64,000 nucleotides of DNA from Promicromonospora sp. MEB111 (GTDB taxonomy: Bacteria; Actinomycetota; Actinomycetes; Actinomycetales; Cellulomonadaceae): contig NZ_JARVSD010000006.1 in NCBI RefSeq assembly GCF_030209445.1, positions 62,001-126,000 on the forward strand, read 5' to 3'. Both the position numbers and the translations under genes were made by a program. Below are positions 51,909 through 60,551 of the stretch, one piece after another. Under the pieces are notes generated by a model, which searched no databases, was not told where the DNA came from, and worked only from the letters and a program-made list of their open reading frames with translations. Each line of letters begins with the position of its first letter. The first letter of the stretch is position 1.

Positions 51909-52868
51909 TCAGTCGGTGTCGGACTCGTCGGCGCGCAGCAGGCGCATCTGCAGGAAGGTGATGGCGATGAGCATCGCGAACAGCGCGAGCGACATCGTGG
52001 CGGCGTAGCCGAACTCGAACTGGCCGAACGCCTTGTCGTAGATGTAGAGCTGCAGCACGTTCGACGCGCGGGCCGGGCCGCCCTGGGTGGTCACGGCCAC
52101 GAGGTCGAAGACCTGGAACGAGCCGATCACCGTCAGCACCAGCACCATCGCCAGCACGGGCCGCAGCAGGGGCAGCGTGAGGCGCCGGAACATCTGCATC
52201 TCGTTCGCGCCGTCGATCCGCCCCGCCTCGTAGATGGTCGGCGGGATGGTCTGGAGGCCGGCGAACACGATGATCGCGTTGTACCCCATGCCCTTCCAGA
52301 CGCTGATCAGCGCGATCGTGGGGATGGCCCACCTGCTGGAGCCCAGGAAGAAGACCGGGTCGAACCCGAGCTGGCGGATGGCGATGTTCACGATGCCGAG
52401 CTGCGCGTCGAGCATCCAGGACCACGTGGTCGCGGCGACGACGCCGGAGATGAGGAACGGCAGGATGATGACGCCGCGCAGGGCCGTGGAGGCCGTGAGC
52501 CGGTGCAGCACCACGGCCGTCGTGACCGACAGGGTCATGCCGATCACGACCGACAGGAGCACGAAGTAGGCCGTCACGCCGAGCGAGTGCCAGAAGACCT
52601 CGTCGGCCACGAGCCGCTTCAGGTTGTCCAGGCCGGTCCACTCCGGTGGGGTGAGCACCCGGAAGTCGGTGAAGCTCAGGTAGATCCCGCGCAGCGTCGG
52701 GTAGGCCGCGAAGACGAGGAAGCCGATGACGGCCGGTGCGATGAGGACCCAGGCCAGCCGCGCGTCCCCGCGATGGGCGGGTGAGCCGGCGCGGCGTACC
52801 GGCCCGGTCTTGCGTACGCGTCCGGTCGCGGTCCGTCCGCGCGCCGGGGTCGTGGTGGAGATCGCCAT
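51909..52868 (-). CDS. Carbohydrate ABC transporter permease (MalF-like), first gene of operon
   Basis: The protein has 319 residues from ATG 52868 (ATG 52877 possible). A basic N-terminus is followed by LAWVLIAPAVIGFLVFAAYPTLRGIYLSFTDF, the CUT1 opening, then five more spans and the EAA loop YEAGRIDGANEMQMFRRLTLPLLRP. It leads the operon permease-permease-GH95-CE7-SBP-ROK, transcribed from the TTGACA/TACGCT promoter at 52927-52957. No ATPase gene is present, as in the other sugar importer here. Confidence 0.92.
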   Translation of the reverse strand: MAISTTTPARGRTATGRVRKTGPVRRAGSPAHRGDARLAWVLIAPAVIGFLVFAAYPTLRGIYLSFTDFRVLTPPEWTGLDNLKRLVADEVFWHSLGVTAYFVLLSVVIGMTLSVTTAVVLHRLTASTALRGVIILPFLISGVVAATTWSWMLDAQLGIVNIAIRQLGFDPVFFLGSSRWAIPTIALISVWKGMGYNAIIVFAGLQTIPPTIYEAGRIDGANEMQMFRRLTLPLLRPVLAMVLVLTVIGSFQVFDLVAVTTQGGPARASNVLQLYIYDKAFGQFEFGYAATMSLALFAMLIAITFLQMRLLRADESDTD

Positions 52869-52926
52869 CGGCCTCATCCCTCGTCGTCGAAGTGCAGGAG
52901 GTGTCGGCACCTCGCTTGCTGCCGAG

Positions 52927-52957
52927 AGCGTAGGGCGACTAAGTTTCCGCTGTCAAG
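52927..52957 (-). promoter_or_regulatory. Promoter/operator block shared with 57832-57862
   Basis: On the minus strand TTGACA (52956-52951) is followed, after 18 bases, by TACGCT (52932-52927). CTTGACAGCGGAAA (52957-52944) is identical at 57832-57845, with the same 18-base spacing to AACGCT. This is probably a -35/-10 pair overlapped by a regulator site, and it lies in the gap before the divergent GH36 gene. Confidence 0.65.
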
Positions 52958-52980
52958 AAAGTCGATTCGGGGTGGTGAAG

Positions 52981-55164
52981 ATGTCTGCTGGTGATGAATA
53001 CGCGGTGCTGAGCGCGGCCGGGGTGTCGCTCGTGCTCGACCTCGCGGGCGAGATGCCCCGGGTGCTGCACTGGGGCGAGGACCTCGGCGACGTCGGCCCC
53101 GACGGCGTCGCCGCGCTGCGGGAGTCCGGGCTGACGGCGCGGGTCGCCAACTCCCCGGAGGCGCCGCGCGCGCTCACGCTCCTGCCCGTGGAGCGGGACA
53201 CCTGGTCCGGTCTGCCGGGCCTCGAGGGCCACCGCGCCGGGACGGCGACCACGCCGCGCCCGGAGCTGGTGGGGGCGCGCGTCGAGGTGCCGGCCGACGG
53301 CGTCGGCGGCACGGTGCGCCTGGACCTGCGCGAGCCGGTCGCGGACCTCGCGCTGGCGGCCGAGGTGGAGCTGGAGGCAACGGGCGTCCTGCGGGTGCGG
53401 TGGACGGTGACCGCGGGCGGTCAGAGTGCGGATGCCTACGACCTCGCGCACGTCGTGGCGCTGCTGCCCCTCCCGGCGCGCGCCACGGAGGTGCTCGACT
53501 TCAGCGGGCGCTGGAGCCGGGAGCGGCAGCCGCAGCGGCTGCCGCTGGTGGACGGCACGCACCTGCGCGAGGTGCGCCGGGGCAAGCCGGGGCTCGACTC
53601 GCCCTACCTGGTCGCCGTCGGCACGCCGGGCTTCGCCCACCGCACGGGCGAGGTCTGGGCGGCCCACGTGGCCTGGAGCGGCGACCAGCGCTGGATCGTG
53701 CAGCGCCTGCCCGAGGGCGCGGGCGCGCACGCGGCCGTGCTCGGCGGCGGCGAGCTGCTGCGCCCCGGCGAGGTGCGGCTGGGCCCGGGGGAGAGCTACG
53801 CGGCGCCGGACGTGCTGTTCGCGTGGTCGGACGCCGGGCTGGACGGCCTCGCCGACCGGTTCCACCGCCGTACCCGCGCCCGCCGTCCGCGCCGGGCGCC
53901 GCAGCCCCTGGTGCTCAACACGTGGGAGGCCGTCTACTTCGACCACGACCTGGGCCGGCTCGGCGAGCTCGTGGACCGGGCGGCCCGCGTGGGCGTGGAG
54001 CGGATCGTGCTCGACGACGGCTGGTTCCGCGGCCGGCGGGACGACACGGCGGGTCTCGGCGACTGGCAGATCGAGGCGGACGTCTGGCCCGACGGGCTCG
54101 ACCCCTTCGTGGCGCGGGTGCGCGAGGCGGGGATGGAGTTCGGGCTGTGGTTCGAGCCCGAGATGGTCAACCTCGACTCCGACCTGGCGCGCCTGCACCC
54201 CGAGTGGCTGCTGGCGCCGTCGGCGGGGGTGGGCTCCAGCTTCCGCAACCAGTACGTGCTCGACGTCGCGCACCCCGACGCGTACGCGTACCTGCTGGAG
54301 TCGATCTCGAAGCTGGTGGAGCGCTACGAGATCGCCTACATCAAGTGGGACCACAACCGGGAGCTGCACGAGGCGGTGGTGCGCGGCGGCGCCGCCGGGG
54401 ACCGGCCGGGCGTGCGGCGGCAGACGCTGGCGCTCTACGCCCTGCTGGACGAGCTGCACGACAGGCACCCGGGGCTGGAGATCGAGAGCTGCGCGTCGGG
54501 TGGCGGGCGCATCGACCTCGGCATCCTGGAGCGCACCGAGCGGGTGTGGACCTCGGACTGCAACGACCCCGTGGAGCGCCAGCAGATCCAGCTCTGGAGC
54601 GAGCTGCTGCTGCCGCCGGAGCTGCTGGGCTCGCACGTGGGCGCGGAGCGGGCGCACACCACGAACCGCGTCACCGACCTGTCCTTCCGGCTGGTGACGG
54701 CGGCGTTCGCCGCGCCCGGGATCGAGTGGGACATCACCGGCTGCACCGAGGACGAGATGGAGCGGCTGACGTCCTGGGCCGCGTTCGTCACGTCGCGGCG
54801 GGACCTGCTGCACGGGGGAGTGCGCGTGCACGCGGACCTCGCCGACGAGCAGACGCTGCTGCACGGCACCGTGTCCGAGGACCGTGCGCGGGCACTGTTC
54901 GCGTGGGTGCGGCTGGCGAGCTCGGCCGGGCCGCAGACGGCGCGGGTGCCGTTCCCGGGCCTCGACCGCGACCGGGTCTACGTGGTGCGCGTGCCGGACG
55001 CGTTCGGCACGGCCGCCGTGCACGGCCAGGAGCCCGCCTGGATCGCGCGGGCCCGCGGCGCGGAGGGCTTCCGGGCGTCCGGCGCGATCCTCGCCGGCGC
55101 GGGCCTGACGCTGCCGGTGCTCCAGCCGGCGTCGGGCATGGTGCTGGAGCTCACAGCAGAGTGA
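52981..55164 (+). CDS. Glycoside hydrolase family 36 (alpha-galactosidase)
   Basis: The protein has 727 residues from ATG 52981. The N-terminal beta-supersandwich (LSLVLDLAGEMPRVLHWGEDL-type opening) is followed by a TIM barrel with NTWEAVYFDHDLGRLGELVDRAARVGVERIVLDDGWF, GLWFEPEMVNLDSDLARLHPEWLL, nucleophile Asp457 in YIKWDHNRE, CASGGGRIDLGILERTERVWTSDCNDP with acid/base Asp526, and a C-terminal sandwich. No signal peptide, so cytoplasmic. It removes alpha-galactosyl groups from imported oligosaccharides. Divergent from the importer operon; control by the shared block is likely. Confidence 0.94.
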   Translation: MSAGDEYAVLSAAGVSLVLDLAGEMPRVLHWGEDLGDVGPDGVAALRESGLTARVANSPEAPRALTLLPVERDTWSGLPGLEGHRAGTATTPRPELVGARVEVPADGVGGTVRLDLREPVADLALAAEVELEATGVLRVRWTVTAGGQSADAYDLAHVVALLPLPARATEVLDFSGRWSRERQPQRLPLVDGTHLREVRRGKPGLDSPYLVAVGTPGFAHRTGEVWAAHVAWSGDQRWIVQRLPEGAGAHAAVLGGGELLRPGEVRLGPGESYAAPDVLFAWSDAGLDGLADRFHRRTRARRPRRAPQPLVLNTWEAVYFDHDLGRLGELVDRAARVGVERIVLDDGWFRGRRDDTAGLGDWQIEADVWPDGLDPFVARVREAGMEFGLWFEPEMVNLDSDLARLHPEWLLAPSAGVGSSFRNQYVLDVAHPDAYAYLLESISKLVERYEIAYIKWDHNRELHEAVVRGGAAGDRPGVRRQTLALYALLDELHDRHPGLEIESCASGGGRIDLGILERTERVWTSDCNDPVERQQIQLWSELLLPPELLGSHVGAERAHTTNRVTDLSFRLVTAAFAAPGIEWDITGCTEDEMERLTSWAAFVTSRRDLLHGGVRVHADLADEQTLLHGTVSEDRARALFAWVRLASSAGPQTARVPFPGLDRDRVYVVRVPDAFGTAAVHGQEPAWIARARGAEGFRASGAILAGAGLTLPVLQPASGMVLELTAE

Positions 55165-55168
55165 ACGG

Positions 55169-55207
55169 GTCAGACGCTCAGGCCCTCGGGGGACCTGAGC
55201 GTCTGAC
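55169..55207. terminator. Perfect 14-bp bidirectional terminator hairpin
   Basis: GTCAGACGCTCAGG (55169-55182), an 11-base loop, CCTGAGCGTCTGAC (55194-55207). It lies between the convergent GH36 and GH27 genes and can serve both. Confidence 0.85.
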
Positions 55208-55219
55208 ACGTCGGGGGTG

Positions 55220-57673
55220 TCAGCGCGAGAAGCGGAAGCCGTCGCTCCGGATCGGCGCGTCCGAGCCGTTCACCACCACGATGCGGTGGCTGCCGCGCTT
55301 GAGGCCGGAGACGGAGTACAGCTCCTGCTGCGTGCGGCGGGCCGCGGAGCTCGTGTCCACGGTCTGCTTGAGCACCCCGTCCACGTAGACGTGCACGGGA
55401 CCCTGGTCGGGCGCCGTCGGCGCGATCCACGTCACCCCGGTTCCCGTGAACGTGAGGTCGGTCCAGGCCTCGCCACCGGCGGTGTGCACGTCGTCGGCGG
55501 CGTCGCCGCGGAACGCGAACGCCAGCGCGGTGTCGCCCGCGGGCAGGGCCGTGAGGAACCCGGCCGACAGCACGACCGCCTGGCCGTCGGCGGTCCAGTC
55601 CGTGCCCCGCTCCAGGACGGTGTCGCCGTGCCGGATCGCGGTGAGCTCACCCGGGTCGCGGGCCAGCTCGACGCGGGTCGCCTCGGCCTGCTCGTCGGGC
55701 ACCACGATCGCGTTCGGCGTCACCAGGTTCTCCTGCTCCACGTCGATCCGGTCCAGGAGCATGAACCGCCCGGACTTCTTCTCCACGCGCAGCGTGTGCT
55801 CGCCGTCCGCGAGGTCCGACGTCGTCCACACCGCCTGCTGGCTCTCGCGCGGCGTCCCGGCCGGCAGTGACGCGTCGACCGTCTCGACGAGCTCGCCGTC
55901 GAGGTAGACCGCCACCTCGCCCTGCGACTCGTCGCGCTCGGTCACGTACGTCACGCCGGTGCCGCGGAAGGTCAGCTCGAAGGCGTCGCCGTCCTTCTCG
56001 GTCCAGTGCACGTCGTCCTCGTGGTCGCCCAGCCCGCGGCCGGTGCTGTGGCTCCAGCTCCCGGAGTAGGAGATCTCGGCGGCGTCGTCGTTGAGCTGCT
56101 CGACGCGGGCGTCGGTGTCGCCCGGCGCGGGCGCCTCGTCGCCGTCCGCCACGACCGAGACCGCGAGGTCCTGCGACGTCGCCGCGACCTCCTGGTTGCC
56201 GTTGCGCTGCCAGTCGCCGCCGTAGCCCACCTGGAGCACGTCGTCGTTCACCGTCGACGCCGCGCGACCGGCGGGCGTGACCCGCAGCAGCCGCACGCCG
56301 TGCGGCGGCACGTCGGTGGCCGTGAAGCCGTCGGTGAACGAGCCGAGGTTCTTGCGTGCCCACACGTCACGCACCTTGTGGCCGCCGTCGGCGAGCCCGA
56401 GGTCCGTCCAGTCGGCCGTGATGTCGGCGTCGGTCGAGCCGAGGTTGAAGAGCCCGACCACGTACGAGCCGTCGTCCTGCAGCGAGTACCAGACCTGCCG
56501 CTTGCCCGCCGTCGAGACGGGGTGCGCCGGGATCGCGGCCTGGTTGATCGCGATGACCTCCTCGTTGGTCAGCAGGCTCAGGCCGAACGTGTCGAGCTGC
56601 GTGAGGTCGTTCCCGGTGTACATCGGGGCCGCGGAGATGGCCCACAGGCTGGTCGCGGTGCGGCGCTCGTCCTGCGTCAGGCCGTCCATGCGGCCGTTGC
56701 CGACGTTGAGCGAGTCGAGGTCGCCGAACCCGCCCGGACCGGTGTGCCGCCACCACTGCTCCGCCTTGGGGAACAGGCGCGCGATGTTGGGCCACGTGGT
56801 CAGGGCCTCGTTCTCGCAGTAGCACTCGACGTCCCAGTCGACCCGCCAGCCGTCGGCCTTCTCCTTCCAGTAGTCCGCGTAGGCCGGGTCGAGCGCCCAG
56901 GACAGCTCGAACCAGATGCCGCGGCCGTGCAGCGCGTCGGACCAGGCCGCGACGTCGCGGCGGGCGTCGAGCGACAGGTCGGAGATGCCGGAGCCGGGGG
57001 TCACGCTGTCGAACTTGACGAAGTCGACGCCCCAGTCGTCCAGCAGGGCGCCGATGGAGTCGATGTACTTGGTCGTGCAGGGGTCGTCGAAGTCGAGCGC
57101 CCAGCCGATGCCCCAGTAGTCGGCGCGGGTCAGCGGCTGCTTGACGATGTCACCGGTGCTGCAGCCCGGCGCGTTCCAGACCGGCAGGTCGGCCTCGTAC
57201 ACCTCGGGCCCGATGCCCGGGATGAAGTACAGCCCGAACTTCTGGCCGTTGTCGTGCACGTGGTCGATCACGGCCTGGAGGCCGTCCGGGTACAGCGACG
57301 TGCTGGGGGTGGGGCGGCCGTACTCGTCGACGCCGTCGTTCCAGCCCGCGTCCACGTTGATGCGGTCGTAGCCGTAGCGCTGCAGCTTGGTGTGCATGGC
57401 GTCCGACTGGGCGATGAGCTGGTCGGCGTCGATCCAGCGGCCGTCGCCGCTGTAGACCTGCATGCTGAAGCTGCTCCAGCCCATGTACGGCGCCGTGGCG
57501 AGGTCGCCGGGCTCGACGCGGGGCACGGGCGCCGGGGGCGTGGGTGCGGGGTCGGCGGCGGCCTCGGCCGAGGGGGCCGTGGCGACCGCGGGAGCGGCGG
57601 AGCCGGCGGCCACGAGGCCGACGAGGGCGAGTCCGCACAGCGCCTGCCGTAGCAGGCGTCGGGGGCTTGTCAT
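55220..57673 (-). CDS. Secreted GH27 enzyme with C-terminal carbohydrate-binding modules
   Basis: The protein has 817 residues from ATG 57673. The signal peptide has a long Ala-rich tail to ~40. The GH27 barrel is at ~60-440: YMGWSSFSMQ, YGYDRINVDAGWNDG, FVKFDSVTPGSG (nucleophile Asp222), WRVDWDVECYCE (acid/base likely Asp279) and NVGNGRMDGLTQDERRTATSLWAISAAPMYTGNDL, then a beta domain. The C-terminal half has an X2-like Ig module (NAIVVPDEQAEATRVEL) and two similar lectin-like modules with GTGVTYVTERDESQGEVAVYLDG and GTGVTWIAPTAPDQGPVHVYVDG. Probably an alpha-galactosidase or beta-L-arabinopyranosidase acting outside the cell. Terminated by the shared hairpin. Confidence 0.9.
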   Translation of the reverse strand: MTSPRRLLRQALCGLALVGLVAAGSAAPAVATAPSAEAAADPAPTPPAPVPRVEPGDLATAPYMGWSSFSMQVYSGDGRWIDADQLIAQSDAMHTKLQRYGYDRINVDAGWNDGVDEYGRPTPSTSLYPDGLQAVIDHVHDNGQKFGLYFIPGIGPEVYEADLPVWNAPGCSTGDIVKQPLTRADYWGIGWALDFDDPCTTKYIDSIGALLDDWGVDFVKFDSVTPGSGISDLSLDARRDVAAWSDALHGRGIWFELSWALDPAYADYWKEKADGWRVDWDVECYCENEALTTWPNIARLFPKAEQWWRHTGPGGFGDLDSLNVGNGRMDGLTQDERRTATSLWAISAAPMYTGNDLTQLDTFGLSLLTNEEVIAINQAAIPAHPVSTAGKRQVWYSLQDDGSYVVGLFNLGSTDADITADWTDLGLADGGHKVRDVWARKNLGSFTDGFTATDVPPHGVRLLRVTPAGRAASTVNDDVLQVGYGGDWQRNGNQEVAATSQDLAVSVVADGDEAPAPGDTDARVEQLNDDAAEISYSGSWSHSTGRGLGDHEDDVHWTEKDGDAFELTFRGTGVTYVTERDESQGEVAVYLDGELVETVDASLPAGTPRESQQAVWTTSDLADGEHTLRVEKKSGRFMLLDRIDVEQENLVTPNAIVVPDEQAEATRVELARDPGELTAIRHGDTVLERGTDWTADGQAVVLSAGFLTALPAGDTALAFAFRGDAADDVHTAGGEAWTDLTFTGTGVTWIAPTAPDQGPVHVYVDGVLKQTVDTSSAARRTQQELYSVSGLKRGSHRIVVVNGSDAPIRSDGFRFSR

Positions 57674-57772
57674 GGGTGCTGCTCTCCATCCTTGACGAGG
57701 ATGCGCGTTGGCGACGTGCGGAACGGCACTGTTCCAGGCGCTGGACGCAGCCCGGCGGGCGATACGTCCTTT

Positions 57773-57787
57773 TTTGACGCGATCAAA
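57773..57787. promoter_or_regulatory. TTTGA-CGCGA-TCAAA inverted repeat
   Basis: A T/A-rich symmetric element within the GH27/GH2 divergent region, directly after a run of T on the plus strand. It may be a repressor site for the GH27 gene, whose start lies 100 bp away on the other strand. Confidence 0.4.
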
Positions 57788-57831
57788 TAACCACAGCCCG
57801 GACCCTCCGCGCAAGGGCCGGGCGGGACTTG

Positions 57832-57862
57832 CTTGACAGCGGAAAGAAATTCCTGGAACGCT
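57832..57862 (+). promoter_or_regulatory. Promoter/operator block shared with 52927-52957
   Basis: CTTGACAGCGGAAA (57832-57845) holds a consensus -35 TTGACA; 18 bases later AACGCT (57857-57862) is in the -10 position. The first 14 bases are identical to the block before the importer operon, so the two transcription units are likely co-regulated. It lies 40 bp before the GH2 start. Confidence 0.65.
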
Positions 57863-57902
57863 CGTCCCGCTCTGCCCGATCCGAGAATCCCTGGTGGCCC
57901 CC

Positions 57903-60398
57903 ATGCTCACGCGCACCGCCGCGCCCGGTCCCTGGACCCTGCACCTCGACACCGCCGGACCCGACGCGGACCCCGCGGTCCTCGCCGGTCTGCCCGTCCC
58001 GGCCACGGTCCCCGGCACCGTCCACACCGACCTGCTGGCCGCCGGGCTCATCGAGGACCCGTACCTCGACCGCAACGAGCTGCTGACGCCGTGGATCGGC
58101 CGCTCGCGCTGGCGCTACGAGACGACGCTGCCGGCGGCCTCGCTGCCCGTCGCGCCGGGCGCGGAGCGCACCGACCTCGTGCTCGACGGCCTCGACACGC
58201 TCGCCACGGTGTACGTCGACGGCGCGGAGCGCCTGCGCACCCGCAACATGTTCCGCTCCTACCGCGTCGCCCTCGATCCGGCCGACGACGCCGGTGCGGC
58301 CGAGGTCGCGGTGGTGTTCGACGCGCCCTGGGGTCCCTTCGACGAGCTCGACGAGGACACGCGGCGCGCGTTCGACTCGCCGTCGGCGCACATCCGCAAG
58401 ATGGCCTGCAACTTCGGCTGGGACTGGGGTCCCACGCTGGTCACCGCCGGCATCTGGCGCCCCGTGCGCATCGAGTCGTGGTCGGTCGCGCGGCTCGCCG
58501 AGACGCGGGTCGAGGTGCGCGCCGAGCGCGCCGGGGCCGGCTGGCGCGGCGTCGTCGAGGTGGGCGTGGAGCTCGAACGGACCGCGACGGCGCACGACGT
58601 CGCCCTGGTCGTGCGGGTGGCGGGCGCCGAGCGGAGCGTCGTGGTGCCCGCCGCGGAGACCTCGGCGCGGCTCGTGGTCGAGGTCCCGGTGGCGGACGCC
58701 GACCTGTGGTGGCCGCGCGGCGCCGGCGCGCAGCCGCTCCACGACCTGGAGGTCGAGCTGCTCGACCGCGTCACGGGTGAGGCGCTCGACCGCGACGACC
58801 GGCGGGTCGGCTTCCGCTCCGTCGAGGTGCGCCGGGACCGGGATGCCGACGGCGAGTCGTTCGCGTTCGTGGTCAACGGGCGCCCGGTCGCCGCGCTCGG
58901 CTTCAACTGGATCCCCGACGACTGCTTCCCGCACCGCGTGACGCACGACGACGTCGCCGCCCGGCTCCGCGACGCGGCCGAGGCGAACGCGAACATCCTG
59001 CGCGTGTGGGGTGGCGGCCTCTACGAGTCGGACGACTTCTACGCGCAGTGCGACGAGCTCGGGTTCCTGGTCTGGCAGGACTTCGCCTTCGCGTGCGCGC
59101 CGTACCCGGAGCACGAGTGGATGCTGGAAGAGGTCGAGGCGGAGGCGCGCGAGAACATCGTCCGCCTGATGTCGCACCCCTCGCTGGTGATCTGGAACGG
59201 CAACAACGAGAACTGGCTCGGCTGGGACGACTGGGGCTGGAAGGAGCGCCTCGGCGACCGGCCCTGGGGCGAGCGGTACTACCTGGACGTGCTGCCGCGG
59301 GTGGTCGCCGACGTCAGCCCGCACGCCTTCTACTGGCCCGGCAGCCCGTACTCGGGCACCCCGGAGGTGTACTCGAACGACCGCTCCCGCGGCGTGGTGC
59401 ACCTGTGGGACGGCTGGAACGAGCAGGGCTACCAGGTCTTCCTTCAGGACCGGGTGCGGTTCGTCTCCGAGTTCGGCTGGCAGGGCCCGCCCGCCTGGCG
59501 CACGCTGACGGACGCCGTGCACGACGACCCCCTGCTGCCGGACTCGGCCGGCGTGCTGCACCACCAGAAGGCGGTCGACGGCTCCCTCAAGCTGTCGCGC
59601 GGCCTGGCGCCGTACTTCGACGAGCCCACAGGGATGGCCGACTGGCACTGGGCGATGCAGCTCAACCAGGCGCGCGCCCTGACCTTCGCGATCGAGCACT
59701 TCCGTTCGCTGCGCCCGCTGAACATGGGCTCGATCGTGTGGCAGCTCAACGACTGCTGGCCGGTCGCGTCGTGGGCGGTGGTCGACTCCGCCGGGCGGCG
59801 CCGGCCCGCCTGGTTCGCGGTGCGCGCCGCGTTCGCGCCGCGGCTCGCGACGATCCAGCCGCGCGACGGCGGCCTCGCGCTCGTCCTGGTCAACGACGGC
59901 GTCGAGGCATGGGCGGGGTCGGCGACGGTTCGCCGCGTCGGCCTGGACGGCCGCGTGCTCGCCGAGCAGCCGGTCACGTTCGAGGTCGGATCGGTGGCGG
60001 GCACGACCCTGCCCCTCGACCCGGCACTGGGCACCCCGGGCGACGCCGCCGCCGAGCTCCTGGTGGCCGACGTCGACGGCGCGGCCCGCGCCTGGCGGTA
60101 CTTCACCGTGGACCGCGACCTCGCCTACCCGCGTCCGCGGCTCGACGTCAAGGCGGTGCCGCTCGACGGCGGCGACGTCGAGGTCACGGTCACCACGGAC
60201 ACGTTCGTGCGGGACCTGACGCTGCACGCCGACCGGCTCGACGCCGGGGCCGCGGTGGGCGACGCGCTCGTCACGCTGCTGCCCGGGGAGTCGGCGACCT
60301 TCCGGATCGCGGGAGCCGACCCGGCGCTTGCCGGGACTCTGGCGGACACGGTCCAGGGCGGGGAGGTGCTGCGGCACGCGGGCGACCTGGTCGCCTGA
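57903..60398 (+). CDS. Glycoside hydrolase family 2 (beta-mannosidase)
   Basis: The protein has 831 residues from ATG 57903; GTG 57894 is an alternative. It has no signal peptide. The N-terminal sugar-binding domain (VPGTVHTDLLAAGLIEDPYLDRNELLTPWIGRSRWRYET) is typical of beta-mannosidases, followed by HIRKMACNFGWDWGPTLVTAGIWRPV. The TIM barrel has WNGNNENW (acid/base Glu436) and VSEFGWQG (nucleophile Glu523), then GSIVWQLNDCWPVASWAVVD. It would cleave terminal beta-mannosyl residues in the cytoplasm. With GH36/GH27 nearby, galactomannan or galactoglucomannan is a reasonable substrate. Confidence 0.93.
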   Translation: MLTRTAAPGPWTLHLDTAGPDADPAVLAGLPVPATVPGTVHTDLLAAGLIEDPYLDRNELLTPWIGRSRWRYETTLPAASLPVAPGAERTDLVLDGLDTLATVYVDGAERLRTRNMFRSYRVALDPADDAGAAEVAVVFDAPWGPFDELDEDTRRAFDSPSAHIRKMACNFGWDWGPTLVTAGIWRPVRIESWSVARLAETRVEVRAERAGAGWRGVVEVGVELERTATAHDVALVVRVAGAERSVVVPAAETSARLVVEVPVADADLWWPRGAGAQPLHDLEVELLDRVTGEALDRDDRRVGFRSVEVRRDRDADGESFAFVVNGRPVAALGFNWIPDDCFPHRVTHDDVAARLRDAAEANANILRVWGGGLYESDDFYAQCDELGFLVWQDFAFACAPYPEHEWMLEEVEAEARENIVRLMSHPSLVIWNGNNENWLGWDDWGWKERLGDRPWGERYYLDVLPRVVADVSPHAFYWPGSPYSGTPEVYSNDRSRGVVHLWDGWNEQGYQVFLQDRVRFVSEFGWQGPPAWRTLTDAVHDDPLLPDSAGVLHHQKAVDGSLKLSRGLAPYFDEPTGMADWHWAMQLNQARALTFAIEHFRSLRPLNMGSIVWQLNDCWPVASWAVVDSAGRRRPAWFAVRAAFAPRLATIQPRDGGLALVLVNDGVEAWAGSATVRRVGLDGRVLAEQPVTFEVGSVAGTTLPLDPALGTPGDAAAELLVADVDGAARAWRYFTVDRDLAYPRPRLDVKAVPLDGGDVEVTVTTDTFVRDLTLHADRLDAGAAVGDALVTLLPGESATFRIAGADPALAGTLADTVQGGEVLRHAGDLVA

Positions 60399-60406
60399 CC
60401 TCGCAC

Positions 60407-60424
60407 GTTCGGGAGCCGCCGAAC
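60407..60424 (+). terminator. Hairpin after beta-mannosidase gene
   Basis: GTTCGG (60407-60412), loop GAGCCG, CCGAAC (60419-60424), followed by TTCT. A 6-bp stem 9 bases after the stop. Confidence 0.5.
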
Positions 60425-60487
60425 TTCTCATCTGTGCAATTGCGCTGGTCAGCAGCGTGATTGACCTTGTGGCCGTCGTCGTCGGGG

Positions 60488-60530
60488 GCGCAGATTTGCG
60501 CTCATTACCCCACGGCGGGGCAAAGCCCCG
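60488..60530 (+). promoter_or_regulatory. Two hairpins in leader of protease gene
   Basis: GCGCA-GATT-TGCGC (60488-60501) and CGGGGC-AAA-GCCCCG (60516-60530) precede the protease start. The latter continues CGGCCACGAACC. The string GCAAAGCC..CCGGCC superficially resembles the core of c-di-GMP-I riboswitches, but the 5' half of that aptamer is not recognisable. Confidence 0.3.
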
Positions 60531-60551
60531 GCCACGAACCATGGAGTGAAC

